Shown here: positions 19,579-29,647 of the stretch, piece by piece | Position numbering within the stretch: position 1 is the first letter of the stretch | How the letters are laid out: each line of letters begins with the position of its first letter | DNA from: Pseudomonas putida | Lineage (GTDB): Bacteria; Pseudomonadota; Gammaproteobacteria; Pseudomonadales; Pseudomonadaceae | Direction: 5' to 3' | DNA length: 64,000 nucleotides | Assembly (NCBI RefSeq): GCF_002906855.1 | Contig: NZ_MINI01000028.1 | Coordinates: forward strand, 310,001-374,000 | Notes under the pieces: generated by a model | What the model was told of the DNA's origin: nothing | Database searches by the model: none | What the model saw: the letters and a program-made list of their open reading frames with translations, nothing else | Translations under genes and position numbers: made by a program

Positions 19579-19590
19579 GGTAAAAGCTGA

Positions 19591-19673
19591 CGGCCCTTTC
19601 GCGGGGCAAGCCCGCTCCTACAGGATCGCGCAGTGCCTGTAGGAGCGGGCTTGCCCCGCGAAGAGGCCGGTCC
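19591..19673. repeat. Inverted pair of REP elements
   Basis: Two arms with cores GCGGGGCAAGCCCGCTCCTA and GTAGGAGCGGGCTTGCCCCG lie head to head in the gap between the convergent DUF1330 and pirin genes. Confidence 0.9.
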
Positions 19674-19676
19674 TGT

Positions 19677-20399
19677 TTATGGCATGCCAGGCAATTCATG
19701 CGGTCGCAGGTCGAACACCAGCACCTCGGCATCCACGCCATTGCTCAGGTCCAGCAGCTGTTCATGCCTTACCCGCACCCCATCCCCCTCATTCAGCACC
19801 TGGCCATTGAGCTCGATGCTGCCGCGAGCCACATGTACATAGGCATGACGGTTCTCCGGCAAGCTCAGCGTCGCGCGCTCCGCGCCATCGAACAGCCCGG
19901 CATATACCCGCGCGTTCTGTCGCACCTGCAATGATCCTTCGGCACCATCTGGCGAGATGATCAGGCGCAACGTGCCGCGCTTCTCCTCGGCACTGAAGTG
20001 CTGCTGCTGATAACGCGGCGTCGCCCCTTTGACGTTGGGTACGATCCAGATCTGCAGGAAGTGCACCGGCTGCGCCTGGCTGTGGTTGAACTCGCTGTGC
20101 GCCACGCCATGGCCAGCGCTCATCAGCTGCACGTCACCCGGGCGGATCACCGAGCCCGTACCCAGGGTGTCCTTGTGCTCCAGCGCGCCTTCGAGAACGT
20201 AGGAGAAGATTTCCATATCGCGGTGCGGGTGCTGGCCAAAGCCCTTGCCAGGGATGACGCGGTCGTCGTTGATCACCAGCAGGTCGGAAAAACCTTGCTC
20301 GTCGGGGTTGCGGTAGTGGCCGAAGGAGAAGGTGTGGAAGGATTTCAGCCAGCCGTGGAAGGCCAGGCCGCGGTCTTGGGCGTTACGGACGGTGAGCAT
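19677..20399 (-). CDS. Pirin-family bicupin (YhhW/quercetinase-like)
   Basis: A 240-residue two-cupin protein. The N-terminal cupin metal site is clear: FGQHPHRDMEIFSYVLEGALEHKD, then SAGHGVAHSEFN. Opening residues GLAFHGWLKSFHTFSFGHY are typical of bacterial pirins, some of which oxidise quercetin. ATG 20399 is preferred because GGAG is seven bases upstream and the family begins there. Function beyond metal binding is not visible. Confidence 0.87.
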   Translation of the reverse strand: MLTVRNAQDRGLAFHGWLKSFHTFSFGHYRNPDEQGFSDLLVINDDRVIPGKGFGQHPHRDMEIFSYVLEGALEHKDTLGTGSVIRPGDVQLMSAGHGVAHSEFNHSQAQPVHFLQIWIVPNVKGATPRYQQQHFSAEEKRGTLRLIISPDGAEGSLQVRQNARVYAGLFDGAERATLSLPENRHAYVHVARGSIELNGQVLNEGDGVRVRHEQLLDLSNGVDAEVLVFDLRPHELPGMP

Positions 20400-20454
20400 G
20401 ACGAATCTCCAGTAAGGGCAGGGCACCTGGGCCCTGCCGTGCGGTTGGCTGGCG

Positions 20455-21474
20455 TTATTGCAAGTGCACGTTCAGTTCGTTTGCGGCCTGGCGCATCGCC
20501 GCTTTCACCGCCGGCACCTGGCTCAGCGGGTTGAGCAACCCATAGTCATGGATCATGCCGTTGTAGCGCACCGAGGTAACGGTCACGCCGGCCGCATTCA
20601 GCTTGCGTGCATAGGCCTCACCTTCATCCCGCAGCACATCGAACTCGGCGGTCTGCACCAGTGTCGGCGGCAGGCCCTTGAGCTGTTCGCTGCTGGCACG
20701 CAGCGGCGAGGCGTAGATCTGCTCCCGCGCCTTGGCATCGGTGGTGTAGTTGTCCCAGAACCACTTCATCATCCCGGTGGTGAGGAAGTGCCCCTCGGCG
20801 AACTGCTTGTACGACGCTGTCTCGAAGCTGGCATCGGTCACCGGCCACAGCAGCAGCTGGAAGCGCAGGGCCGGGGTGCCGGCCTCTTTGGCCTTGAGGG
20901 CGACCACCGCCGCCATGTTGCCGCCGACGCTGTTGCCGGCCACGGCCAGGCGCTTGCCGTCGACACCGATTTCCTTGCCGTGCTCGGCGACCCATTGGGT
21001 GGCGGCATAGGCCTGGTTGATCGCCGTCGGGTAGTGCGCCTCGGGTGACGGGGTGTAGTCCACATAGACCGCCACCGCGCCTGAGCCAACCACCAGGTCG
21101 CGGATCAGCCGCTTGTGGGTCGGGAAGTCGCCAAGCACCCAGCCGCCGCCGTGGAAGAACATGAACACCGGCAACTCACCTTTGACATTGGCCGGGCGCA
21201 CCACCTGCAGCGTGATCGACTGGCCGTTGGCCTGGATGGTGCGTTGCTTGACCTCGATACCGGACAGGTCGACCTGCACCGAAGCCTGGGCACCGGTCAG
21301 CACGGCGCGGGCGTCTTTCGGGCTGAGCTGTTCGAGCGGTTTGCCGCCACCCTGTGCCAGCGCTTCGAGGAAGGCCTGGGTGTGCTGTTCGACGCCTGGG
21401 CTGCCGGCGGCGAAGGCGCTGGAGACGGACAGGGCGAGGAGGGAAGCGGTGAGGGTCTTGTGGACAATGTTCAT
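20455..21474 (-). CDS. Exported alpha/beta hydrolase, HSL-type esterase
   Basis: A 339-residue esterase with a signal peptide ending at SSAFAAG. The oxyanion motif HGGG (MFFHGGGWVLGD) lies near residue 117, the nucleophile in GNSVGG near residue 188, the acid in EFDVLRDEG near 283, and the histidine in MIHDYG near 315. This matches hormone-sensitive-lipase-type carboxylesterases. It is divergent from the LysR gene at 21621, its probable regulator. Confidence 0.88.
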   Translation of the reverse strand: MNIVHKTLTASLLALSVSSAFAAGSPGVEQHTQAFLEALAQGGGKPLEQLSPKDARAVLTGAQASVQVDLSGIEVKQRTIQANGQSITLQVVRPANVKGELPVFMFFHGGGWVLGDFPTHKRLIRDLVVGSGAVAVYVDYTPSPEAHYPTAINQAYAATQWVAEHGKEIGVDGKRLAVAGNSVGGNMAAVVALKAKEAGTPALRFQLLLWPVTDASFETASYKQFAEGHFLTTGMMKWFWDNYTTDAKAREQIYASPLRASSEQLKGLPPTLVQTAEFDVLRDEGEAYARKLNAAGVTVTSVRYNGMIHDYGLLNPLSQVPAVKAAMRQAANELNVHLQ

Positions 21475-21620
21475 GAGCGAATCCTTTTCTGGGTAAGTGC
21501 TGGTAATGGGCGTCTTGCCTGGCCTTCAGGGCCATCGCTGCGACCTGTGTGTAGATTAGGGAGATGCACTGACGGGAAAAAGCCGCTATAAAGCGTTTGA
21601 CTGTCACCAAGAGCGAGACA

Positions 21621-22505
21621 ATGAACCCCTACGAAGACATGCGCATCTTTGCCCAGGTCATGGAGGCCGGCAGTTTCACTGCCGCCGCCGAGCGCCTTGG
21701 CATGTCCAAACAATCGGTCAGCCGCCGCCTGATGCAGCTTGAAGAGCGCCTCGGCGTGCGCCTGCTCAACCGCTCCACCCGTCGGCTGGACGCCACGCCG
21801 CTGGGCCAGCACTACTACCAGTCGGCGCTGCGCCTGCTGGGCGAGGTGCAACAGGTAGAACACGACATCAGCGGCCAGGCCCAGGCTCTGCGCGGCACCT
21901 TGCGCCTGAGTGCACCGCTGTCGTTCGCCGTGGCCCACCTGGGCTGCCTGCTGACCGAGTTTCTGCAGTTGCATCCGCAGGTGGATGTGGAGGTGGACCT
22001 CAGTGATCGTGCCGTGGACCTGATCGGCGAGGGGTACGACCTGGCGCTGCGCATTGGCGCGCTGGAAGACTCCAGCCTGATCGCTCGGCGCATTGCCGAT
22101 GTCGAGCGGGTGTATTGCGCGAGCCCGGCGTACCTCGATGTACATGGCGTACCGACAAAGCCTGAGCAACTGGCCGAGCATGATTGCCTGCCCTATGGGC
22201 ATTCGCGGCAAGTGCAGTGGCAGTTCAGGCAGGGCGGCAAGGTCCAGGTGATTCAGGTGACCGGGCGGATGCGCGCGAACAACGGCGAGTTGCTCCGGGA
22301 TGCGGCGATTGCCGGGATGGGGGTGACCTATTTGCCGACCTTCATCGTCGGCCAGGCGCTGGCAGACGGGCGGCTGGTGACGGTTCTGGATGAGTGGGTG
22401 CCGCCGGCGTTGCAGTTGTCGGCGGTGTACCCGCAGCACCGACAGGTGGCGCGGCCGGTGCAGGGGTTTGTGAGCTTCCTGCGCGAGCGGTTGACTCAAC
22501 TCTGA
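21621..22505 (+). CDS. LysR-family transcriptional regulator
   Basis: A 294-residue regulator with the typical N-terminus MRIFAQVMEAGSFTAAAERL then GMSKQSVSRRLMQLEERLGV, and a complete effector domain. It belongs to the branch common beside hydrolases and oxidoreductases. The ATG at 21621 follows GAGCGAG. The 146-base divergent gap to the esterase suggests local control. Confidence 0.88.
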   Translation: MNPYEDMRIFAQVMEAGSFTAAAERLGMSKQSVSRRLMQLEERLGVRLLNRSTRRLDATPLGQHYYQSALRLLGEVQQVEHDISGQAQALRGTLRLSAPLSFAVAHLGCLLTEFLQLHPQVDVEVDLSDRAVDLIGEGYDLALRIGALEDSSLIARRIADVERVYCASPAYLDVHGVPTKPEQLAEHDCLPYGHSRQVQWQFRQGGKVQVIQVTGRMRANNGELLRDAAIAGMGVTYLPTFIVGQALADGRLVTVLDEWVPPALQLSAVYPQHRQVARPVQGFVSFLRERLTQL

Positions 22506-22514
22506 GGCCAGGCT

Positions 22515-22590
22515 GGGCCCTTCGCGGGACAAGCCCGCTCCTACAGAGTCGCGATTCCCTGTAGGAGCGGGCTTGTCCCGCGAAAGGGCC
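22515..22590. repeat. Inverted pair of REP elements
   Basis: Core arms CGGGACAAGCCCGCTCCTAC and GTAGGAGCGGGCTTGTCCCG with outer GGGCCCTTCG and CGAAAGGGCC, in the gap between the convergent LysR gene and soxG. It may also bound both transcripts. Confidence 0.9.
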
Positions 22591-22598
22591 AGTGCAGG

Positions 22599-23204
22599 TC
22601 AACGCATCAATTGATCCACCCCAATCCACCCGCCATCGAACTCATCCATGGCATCCAGCACCGCTTCCTGGAAGTAGGCCAGCGATGCCCGGTCAAACAG
22701 CAGCTGTAACGCCGGCAACTCATCACTGCCGACATTCACCACAATCACATTGATCCGCGCCGCTGAAGTCTGCGCCACGGCCCCGACCGCAAACGCCTGC
22801 GCCCGCAGGTCGACCCCGCACAACTTGGCCATCACCGCACTGCAATGCTCCCCCGACAGCTGCAACCAGGCGTGGCTGTCCTGACGCGGCAGCAGATAGT
22901 TGCGCCGGGCATCCTGCCTCCACGCAGCCTCTTCGGCAGCTACCCGTGCGCCCTGATCGGCAACGCTGCCCAGCAACAGGTACTCGCTGGCCGACAGGCG
23001 CGCCACCCAGCCCCCGTCATCCTGGCGCGAGGCCTGGTTGGACTGCGCTGGCAAACGGTAGCCACGCGCCTCCAGATACGCCGCACTGTCCCCGCCGCGA
23101 AACCCGACCCGCGCCAGTTCCGTCAGGTCGGTCAACGCACAGCTGTGCAGCAGCTCGGCCCTCGGGGTGCGTGGAATGAAGGCTTCAGCTTTCAAACTGG
23201 TCAT
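22599..23204 (-). CDS. soxG: Sarcosine oxidase gamma subunit
   Basis: A 201-residue subunit of heterotetrameric sarcosine oxidase. Recognisable features are the N-terminal P-R-A-E-L segment, the central YLLLGS, and the C-terminal RASLAYFQEAVLDAMDEFDGGW, which is related to the GcvT-like fold. It is the last gene of the minus-strand sox operon, 3 bases after soxA, and ends at a REP pair. Confidence 0.88.
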   Translation of the reverse strand: MTSLKAEAFIPRTPRAELLHSCALTDLTELARVGFRGGDSAAYLEARGYRLPAQSNQASRQDDGGWVARLSASEYLLLGSVADQGARVAAEEAAWRQDARRNYLLPRQDSHAWLQLSGEHCSAVMAKLCGVDLRAQAFAVGAVAQTSAARINVIVVNVGSDELPALQLLFDRASLAYFQEAVLDAMDEFDGGWIGVDQLMR

Positions 23205-23207
23205 GGT

Positions 23208-26111
23208 TCAGAGCTCCTGGCGCAGGTTGTCGGGATCATGGAAGGGCAGTTGCACCACCTTGGCATTGACCATCACGCCGCCTTCCACGCGGATCGGGAT
23301 GTGCATGCCAGGCGTCGCCTGATGGGCGCCGGCGTAGGCCAGGCCGATGATCTGCCCCAGGGTCTGCGAATACTCGCAGGAGGTGACGTTGCCGCTGATG
23401 TTCGGGCCGTCCAGCACCAGGTGGCCTTCCAGCGGCTGCGGGCTGCCCTTGGGCAGGGTGAAGCCGACCAGCTTGCGCTTGAGCGGCTGCGCTTCGAGGA
23501 TTTCGATCGAACGCTTGCCGACGAAGAATGGCTTCTTGCGGCCGATCGCCCACTGCATGTCGATCTCCGCCGGGTGGGTCATGCCGTCGGTGTCCTGGCT
23601 GATGATCACGTGGCCCTTTTCCAGGCGCAGCAGGCGCTGGGTCTCGACGCCGAACGGGCGTATGCCCAGCCCGGCACCGGCCTGCATCAGCGCGTCCCAC
23701 AGGCGCTCGGCATGACGCGCCGGCACGTGCACTTCATAACCCAGCTCGCCGACGAAGCCGACCCGCAGGATGCGCGCCGGAATGCCGGCCACCGTACCCA
23801 GGCGTACCCCCAGGTAGGGGAACGCTTCGGCCGATAGCTCGACATCGCCACACACCTTGGTCAGCACCTGGCGCGACAGCGGCCCGGCCAAGTTGACCGC
23901 GGCCAGGGCGGCGGTGACGTTGGTGATGTCCACGTCCAGCCGCCACTGCGCGTTCCACTTGAGCATCTGCTGGTAGATACGATCAACGCCGCTGGTGGTG
24001 GCGGTGACGTAGAAGTGCTGCTCGGCCAGGCGCGCGCAGACGCCGTCGTCGATTACCACGCCGTGCTCGTTGGTCATCAGTGCATAGCGGGTGCGACCGA
24101 TGGCCAGTTTGGCGAAGCCGAAGGTGTACAGGCGTTCCAGCAGTTCGGCGGCGTCAGGGCCGCGCACGTCCAGGCCGCCCAAGGTGGAAACGTCGATCAG
24201 GCCGACCTTCTCACGCACATGGCGGGCTTCCTCCTGCATGCAGCGCTCGCGTGCTTCCGGCTTGCCATAGTAGGCCGGGCGCTGCCAGATGCCTGCAGGC
24301 ATCATCTTCGCGCCCGCTTGCAGGTGGCGGTGGTGCATCGGCGTCTGCCGGTAAGGGTCGAACGCACGGCCGGCGACGTGCGCCAGCTTCTCTGCCTGGA
24401 ATGGCGGGCGGGCGGTGGTCACGCCGGTATCGCTGATGCTGCGGCCGGTGGCCTGGGCCACCAGGCGTGCAGTGGGCAGCGCCGAGTGGCGGCCCTGGGA
24501 CGGGCCCATGCCGACCGTGGAGAAGCGCTTGACCAGTTGCACGTCGCGGTAGCCGCTGCGGGTGGCGTTGACGATATCGCGCACTTGCAGGTCCTCGTCG
24601 AAGTCGACGAAGTCCTTGCCCTTGGGGTGTGGGAAGATCGGCCAGGGGAAGTTGACCTTGGCCTCGGCAACGTAGGCCGACGGCGTTGCTGCTTGCAGGC
24701 CCAGTGCCGCGAGGGCTTCGGCGGCGCTGCGGCTGGCGTCGGTGAGCACGTTGTCCAGGCGATGGCGGCCGTTCACCGAACCGGCGATATCCAGGCCAGT
24801 GGGCAGGTTGCTGATGGCAAACTCGTCACGGTTGACGTCATAGGCCAGCTTGCCACCGGCCTGGCACAGCAACTGATACACCGGCATGTAACCGGCGGAC
24901 ATGCACAACAGGTCGCAGGCCACGCGCAGGCCGTGTTCGCCAACTTTGCCTTGGCCGGTGATCGGGCGAATGTCCACGCCCGTAACGTGGCGCATACCTG
25001 CTTCGTGCAGGGCTTCATAGACGGTACTGCCCAGGTGCACGGGAATGTCGCGACGCTTGAGCTCGCTGGCCAGTGCAACATCGGCAGGTGCGGCGCGCAT
25101 GTCGACCAGGGCGGCGACTGCCACGCCTTGCTCCTGCAGGTCGAGCGCGGCCAAGTAGCCGTCATCGTGGCCGGTGAGAATTACCGCGCGTTGCCCCGGC
25201 TTGACCGCGTACAGCTTCATCAACCGCTGCGCGGCGCTGGTCAGCAGCACCCCGGGCAGGTCGTTGTTGCGGAACACCACCGGCTGGTCGAACGACCCGG
25301 CCGCCACCAGGCAGCGAGTGGCGCGTACCTTGTACAGGCGCTTGTGCTGGATCACAGGCAGGTAGTTGTCGGTGAACCAGCCATTGCAGGTGGCCTCGCA
25401 CAGCACCTGGATGTTCGGGTGGCCTTCGACGGCGGCGAGCAGTTCCTGGCGCAGGCTGGCGGCGCGGGTGCCGGCGATGTCGAAGCGGGCGTAGGTCAGC
25501 GAGCCGCCGAGCACCGGCTGTTGCTCGATCAGCAGCACCTTGGCCCCGGCATTGGCGGCGTCCAGCGCGGCGCGCAGGCCGGCCGGGCCGGCACCGATCA
25601 CCGCCAGGTCGACAAACAGATAGGCCTTGTCGTAGTACTGCGGCCTGAAGCCGAGGTCGAGCACGCCGAGGCCGGCCTTCTTGCGGATCAGCGGCTCCCA
25701 CACCTTCCACATGCCCTTGGGCTTGTAGAACGAGCGGTAGTAGAAGCCCACCGGCATGAAGCGCGAGAACTTGCCCAGGTAGGCGTCGCGGTCGTGTTCC
25801 AGGCTGCCGTTGAAGTTCTGCCCGGCGACCACCAGGCCATCACGGGCGGCCTCCAGGTCGGCCAGCACGTTGGGCTCTTCGGCGAGCTGCACCAGGGTGT
25901 TGGCGTCCTGCCCGGCCATGCTCAGCGGGCCACGCGGGCGGTGGTACTTGAACGAGCGCGACAGCAGCCAGCGGCCGTTGCCGAGCAGGGCACTGGCAAT
26001 GGTGTCACCGGCAAAACCCGGGCAGGCCTGGCCATCGAATTCGAAACGCAGGGGTCGCTCGCGGTCGATCAGCAGGCCCATGGGCGCGGGGAGGCGAGTG
26101 AGGCTGTTCAT
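23208..26111 (-). CDS. soxA: Sarcosine oxidase alpha subunit
   Basis: A 967-residue subunit. The N-terminus is a ferredoxin-like and NAD-binding oxidoreductase module (GxGxxG in VIGAGPAGLRAAL near residue 171). The C-terminal third, from about residue 590, is a GcvT-type tetrahydrofolate-binding domain (RCMQEEARHVREKVGLIDVS, then GVETQRLLRLEKGHVI). With soxB it oxidises sarcosine to glycine and yields 5,10-methylene-THF and hydrogen peroxide. The ATG overlaps the soxD stop (ATGA), which excludes the longer frame. The length fits the short SoxA class, as in Corynebacterium. Confidence 0.93.
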   Translation of the reverse strand: MNSLTRLPAPMGLLIDRERPLRFEFDGQACPGFAGDTIASALLGNGRWLLSRSFKYHRPRGPLSMAGQDANTLVQLAEEPNVLADLEAARDGLVVAGQNFNGSLEHDRDAYLGKFSRFMPVGFYYRSFYKPKGMWKVWEPLIRKKAGLGVLDLGFRPQYYDKAYLFVDLAVIGAGPAGLRAALDAANAGAKVLLIEQQPVLGGSLTYARFDIAGTRAASLRQELLAAVEGHPNIQVLCEATCNGWFTDNYLPVIQHKRLYKVRATRCLVAAGSFDQPVVFRNNDLPGVLLTSAAQRLMKLYAVKPGQRAVILTGHDDGYLAALDLQEQGVAVAALVDMRAAPADVALASELKRRDIPVHLGSTVYEALHEAGMRHVTGVDIRPITGQGKVGEHGLRVACDLLCMSAGYMPVYQLLCQAGGKLAYDVNRDEFAISNLPTGLDIAGSVNGRHRLDNVLTDASRSAAEALAALGLQAATPSAYVAEAKVNFPWPIFPHPKGKDFVDFDEDLQVRDIVNATRSGYRDVQLVKRFSTVGMGPSQGRHSALPTARLVAQATGRSISDTGVTTARPPFQAEKLAHVAGRAFDPYRQTPMHHRHLQAGAKMMPAGIWQRPAYYGKPEARERCMQEEARHVREKVGLIDVSTLGGLDVRGPDAAELLERLYTFGFAKLAIGRTRYALMTNEHGVVIDDGVCARLAEQHFYVTATTSGVDRIYQQMLKWNAQWRLDVDITNVTAALAAVNLAGPLSRQVLTKVCGDVELSAEAFPYLGVRLGTVAGIPARILRVGFVGELGYEVHVPARHAERLWDALMQAGAGLGIRPFGVETQRLLRLEKGHVIISQDTDGMTHPAEIDMQWAIGRKKPFFVGKRSIEILEAQPLKRKLVGFTLPKGSPQPLEGHLVLDGPNISGNVTSCEYSQTLGQIIGLAYAGAHQATPGMHIPIRVEGGVMVNAKVVQLPFHDPDNLRQEL

Positions 26112-26413
26112 CCGGCGATCTCCGGGGTGGCGGCGGGGGTGAAGTCGACGCGGCGGTCGAACAGATCTTTCGGGTCGAAGGTGCGCAGCACCTGGTCGCT
26201 GACGGTGTGGCGCTCGGCCAGGAACCAATAGCTCGAGGCGTTGTGCAGCCACCACTCGATGACCACGCCGGCCAGGTTGTCGCTGTTGAACACGTAGTCG
26301 GCCCACTCGGCGTCAGTGCAACTGGCCGGGTCGGGCATGGGCTTGAACTCGCCGCCGTAGGTGAACTCGCTGATGTTGCGCGGGCCGTTCAAGGGGCAGG
26401 TCAGGATTTTCAT
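26108..26413 (-). CDS. soxD: Sarcosine oxidase delta subunit
   Basis: A 101-residue zinc-binding subunit. The hallmark segments are MKILTCPLNGPRNISEFTYG near the start, DYVFNSDNLAGVVIEWWLHN, and FLAERHTVSDQVLRTF; the cysteines and histidines that bind zinc are present. GGAG lies nine bases before the ATG. It is translationally coupled to soxA. Confidence 0.93.
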   Translation of the reverse strand: MKILTCPLNGPRNISEFTYGGEFKPMPDPASCTDAEWADYVFNSDNLAGVVIEWWLHNASSYWFLAERHTVSDQVLRTFDPKDLFDRRVDFTPAATPEIAG

Positions 26414-26425
26414 CGTCGTGTGCTC

Positions 26426-27667
26426 CTAGTGGCTGGCCGCGGTGGCGCCCATCTCGTTGACTTGCTGGAAGCGGCTGAAGCGCTCCAGGGCAAAGGGCGC
26501 GATCATGTCCGGGACCTTGCCGCCGCTGGCAACCAGCTCGGCCATGGTCTTGCCGCAAATAGGCGTGGCCTTGAAACCCCAGGTGCCCCAGCCGGCGTCG
26601 AGGTAGTAGTTGTCGACCGGCGACAGGCCCATGATCGGGCTGTAGTCCGGGGTCATGTCGGTGATCCCGGCCCACTGGCGCATCAGCTTGGCGTTGGCCA
26701 TGAACGGGAACATCTCGATGGCGTGGGCCAGCAGGCTTTCCTTGAGGTCGAGGGTGGAGCGGGTGTTGTACAGCGGGTACGGGTCGGAGCCGCCACCGAA
26801 GACAATCTCGCCACGGCTGGTCTGCTGCACGTAGCAGTGCAGCGCCGAAGAGCTCACCAGCGGGTCGAGGAATGGCTTGAACGGTTGGGTGACCATGGCC
26901 TGCAGCGGGTAGGTTTGGATCGGCGCACGGATGCCGGCCTTGGCCAACAGCTGCGAACTGGCCCCGGCCACCGCCTGCACCACGCAGCCGCACTGCACGG
27001 TGCCGCGGTTGGTCTTGACCGCTTCGATGCGGCCATTGCGGATCAGCAGATCCTGCACTTCGGTGAGCTGGTGAATTTCTACGCCGCGCTTGGCGGCCTG
27101 CTTGGCGTAGCCCCAGGCCACCGCATCGTGGCGCGCGGTGGCGCCGTCGATGTGCCAGAGGCCCGCCTGCACCGGCAGATGGCCGGGGTCGAGGTTCAGG
27201 CTCGGCACCAGCTCGCGGATCTGCTGGCGGTCGATCATTTCGCTGCGCCCGCCAAAGTGCTTGTTGACCTCGGCGCGCTGGCGGAAGGCACGCACGGTGG
27301 CGTCGGTATGCGCCAGCGTCAGCTGGCCGCGCTCGGAGTACATGATGTTGAAGTCGAACTCGTTGGACAGGTTCTGGAACATCCGCACCGATTCTGCGTA
27401 GAAGCGCACGCCCTCGGAAGTGAGGTAGTTGGAGCGGATCACGGCGGTGTTGCGCGCCGTGTTGCCGCCACCCAGGTAGGACTTCTCCAGCACGGCGACA
27501 TTGGTCACGCCGTGGTACTTGGCCAGGTAGTAGGCGATGGCCAGGCCGTGGCCGCCGCCACCGATGATCACCACGTCATAGCGCGGCTTGAGTTCGCACG
27601 GTGGCGGCAGGTCGACCTCCACCGGGTAGTCGGCGCTCAGGCCGTATTTCAGCAGGGCGAAAGGCAT
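26426..27667 (-). CDS. soxB: Sarcosine oxidase beta subunit
   Basis: A 413-residue flavoprotein with the FAD-binding [20 protein letters not shown] near residue 33 and [18 protein letters not shown] near 62. It carries the sarcosine-oxidising site and, in the family, the covalent FMN. The ATG at 27667 has AGGAG eight bases upstream and lies inside the end of folD (19-base overlap), so the two are coupled. Confidence 0.92.
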   Translation of the reverse strand: MPFALLKYGLSADYPVEVDLPPPCELKPRYDVVIIGGGGHGLAIAYYLAKYHGVTNVAVLEKSYLGGGNTARNTAVIRSNYLTSEGVRFYAESVRMFQNLSNEFDFNIMYSERGQLTLAHTDATVRAFRQRAEVNKHFGGRSEMIDRQQIRELVPSLNLDPGHLPVQAGLWHIDGATARHDAVAWGYAKQAAKRGVEIHQLTEVQDLLIRNGRIEAVKTNRGTVQCGCVVQAVAGASSQLLAKAGIRAPIQTYPLQAMVTQPFKPFLDPLVSSSALHCYVQQTSRGEIVFGGGSDPYPLYNTRSTLDLKESLLAHAIEMFPFMANAKLMRQWAGITDMTPDYSPIMGLSPVDNYYLDAGWGTWGFKATPICGKTMAELVASGGKVPDMIAPFALERFSRFQQVNEMGATAASH

Positions 27668-28560
27668 GGGGTGCGCTCCTGGTGGGCGGCCTGCTGCTGC
27701 AGGTCGAGGGCGAGCAGGGTGTTTTTCATCAGGTAGGCGATGGTCATCGGGCCAACGCCGCCGGGCACCGGGGTGATGGCGGCGACCTGGGGCAGGGCGG
27801 CGGCGAAATCGACATCGCCGACCAGGCGGCTGTGGCCGCCTTCCTCGATGCGGTTGATGCCGACATCGATCACCACCGCACCGGGCTTGAGCCACTCGGC
27901 GCCGATCAGCTTCGGCTTGCCTACCGCTGCGACAAGGATGTCGGCCTGGCGGCATAGCACCGGCAAGTCACGACTACGTGAATGCACCACGGTTACCGTA
28001 CAGTCGGCCTGCAGCAGCAGTGCGGCCATGGGTTTGCCGACGATGTTCGAGCGGCCGACCACCACCGCATGCTTGCCGCGCAGCTCGCCACAAGCATCGC
28101 GCAGCAGGCGCATGCAGCCGCTGGGAGTGCAGGGCGTGAGCACATCGCGCCCTTGGGCCAGGCCGCCGACGTTTTCGCTGTGGAAACCGTCCACGTCCTT
28201 CAGCGGGCTGATCGCCTGGAGAATGCGGTGCTCATCGACATGCTCGGGCAGCGGCAACTGCACGAGGATGCCGTTGACCTCGCTGTCACGGTTGAGCCTG
28301 TCGATCAGGGTCAACAGCTGCGCCTGGCTGGTGTCGGCCGGCAGGCGATGTTGCAGCGAGCGAATGCCCACTTCCTCGGCGCGCAGCACCTTGTTGCGCA
28401 CATACACCTGGCTGGCCGCGTCGGCCCCGACCAATACCACCGCCAGGCCCGGCTGCACACCGCCTTGGCGCAAGGTCTGCACCTGCTCGCGAACCTCTGC
28501 CAGCACCCGTGCCGCGGTGGCCTTGCCGTCGATCAGCTTGATGCTGGGGATGGTGTTCAT
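27649..28560 (-). CDS. folD: Bifunctional methylene-THF dehydrogenase/methenyl-THF cyclohydrolase
   Basis: A 303-residue enzyme that converts 5,10-methylene-THF, the product of sarcosine oxidase, to 10-formyl-THF. The catalytic lysine is in YVRNK near residue 54, followed by [22 protein letters not shown], the dinucleotide loop GRSNIVGKP near 165, and [10 protein letters not shown] near 270. The C-terminus is about 15 residues longer than usual and overlaps soxB. Its start overlaps the purU stop (ATGA). Confidence 0.92.
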   Translation of the reverse strand: MNTIPSIKLIDGKATAARVLAEVREQVQTLRQGGVQPGLAVVLVGADAASQVYVRNKVLRAEEVGIRSLQHRLPADTSQAQLLTLIDRLNRDSEVNGILVQLPLPEHVDEHRILQAISPLKDVDGFHSENVGGLAQGRDVLTPCTPSGCMRLLRDACGELRGKHAVVVGRSNIVGKPMAALLLQADCTVTVVHSRSRDLPVLCRQADILVAAVGKPKLIGAEWLKPGAVVIDVGINRIEEGGHSRLVGDVDFAAALPQVAAITPVPGGVGPMTIAYLMKNTLLALDLQQQAAHQERTPCLSPC

Positions 28561-29423
28561 TTGAAGATCACCGTGCGGTCGTGGTTGAGGAACACCCGGT
28601 GTTCGAGGTGGTACTTGACGGCGCGGGACAGGGCGATGGTCTCGGTGTCGCGGCCGATCGCCACCAGGTCGTCGGGGGCGTAGGCGTGGTCCACGCGCTG
28701 CACTTCCTGTTCGATAATCGGGCCCTCGTCGAGGTCGCGGGTGACGTAGTGGGCGGTGGCACCGATCAGCTTGACCCCGCGCTGATAGGCCTGGTGGTAC
28801 GGCTTCGCGCCCTTGAACCCGGGCAGGAACGAGTGGTGGATGTTGATCGCCCGGCCCGACAGCTGGCGGCACAGGTCGTCGGAGAGGATCTGCATGTAGC
28901 GCGCCAGCACCACCAGTTCGGTGCCGGTGTCCTCGACGATGCGCATCAGTGCGGCTTCCTGCTCGGCTTTGGTCTCCTTGGTCACCGGCAGGTAGACGAA
29001 GCGGATGCCCTGGCGCTCGGCCATTGGCCGCAGGTCGAGGTGGTTGGAGACCACGGCGGTGATCTGCATGTCCAGTTCGCCCTTGGCATGGCGGTAGAGC
29101 AAGTCGGCCAGGCAGTGGTCGAACTTGCTGACCATCAGCAGCACGCGCAGTGGCCGGGCGCTGCTGTGCAGGCTCCAGTCCATGTCGAAGCGCTGGGCGA
29201 CATCGGCGAAGCCTGCTTCCAGTTGTGGTGTATCACCGCTGACGCCGGTGTTGTAGCGGAACACCGCACGCATGAAGAAGCGGCCATTGTCCTCGTCGTC
29301 GAACTGCGCCATCTCGCTGATGTAGCAACCGTGCTCGGCCAGGTAGGTGGTCACCGCCGCGACGATGCCGGACACGGCCGGGCAACTGACGCGCAGGATG
29401 AAGTGATCGGGAGCGGGGTGCAT
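28557..29423 (-). CDS. purU: Formyltetrahydrofolate deformylase
   Basis: A 288-residue enzyme that releases formate from 10-formyl-THF, completing removal of the sarcosine methyl carbon. An N-terminal ACT domain (residues 6-85, [21 protein letters not shown]) precedes the formyltransferase fold with [20 protein letters not shown] and [15 protein letters not shown]. It is the first gene of purU-folD-soxBDAG. ATG 29423 is chosen because the ACT domain starts there. Confidence 0.92.
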   Translation of the reverse strand: MHPAPDHFILRVSCPAVSGIVAAVTTYLAEHGCYISEMAQFDDEDNGRFFMRAVFRYNTGVSGDTPQLEAGFADVAQRFDMDWSLHSSARPLRVLLMVSKFDHCLADLLYRHAKGELDMQITAVVSNHLDLRPMAERQGIRFVYLPVTKETKAEQEAALMRIVEDTGTELVVLARYMQILSDDLCRQLSGRAINIHHSFLPGFKGAKPYHQAYQRGVKLIGATAHYVTRDLDEGPIIEQEVQRVDHAYAPDDLVAIGRDTETIALSRAVKYHLEHRVFLNHDRTVIFK

Positions 29424-29513
29424 GTCGGATAGGCCTCGTGATGGAGTGGGGCAGGTCTGGCACAAGGGCAAAAGAAGCTTCGCGGCGGGCGAAGTGGTGT
29501 TTCTTGGTGGGAA

Positions 29514-29539
29514 TATAAATTTCCCTTGGGCGATTTATA
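29514..29539. promoter_or_regulatory. Dyad TATAAAT-N12-ATTTATA upstream of purU
   Basis: A perfect 7-base inverted repeat lies about 90 bases upstream of purU and about 110 bases upstream of the divergent hypothetical gene. It is a plausible operator for the sarcosine operon or the divergent gene. The binding protein is unknown. Confidence 0.4.
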
Positions 29540-29647
29540 GGCGAAGCGAGGGGGCGAGGTCCAGCGGTTTATGAAATTTTTTATCCTGTCAGGAAAGTTT
29601 TTCTGAAGCGTTTACTGAGAACGGGACGGTGAAGCTATGCTTGCTCC

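Noticed and set aside
24015..26231. A 738-codon open frame antisense to soxA
   Set aside because: Its translation is a low-information antisense pattern rich in Gly, Ala, His and Val, while the opposite strand is a clear SoxA. High GC at third positions keeps such frames open.
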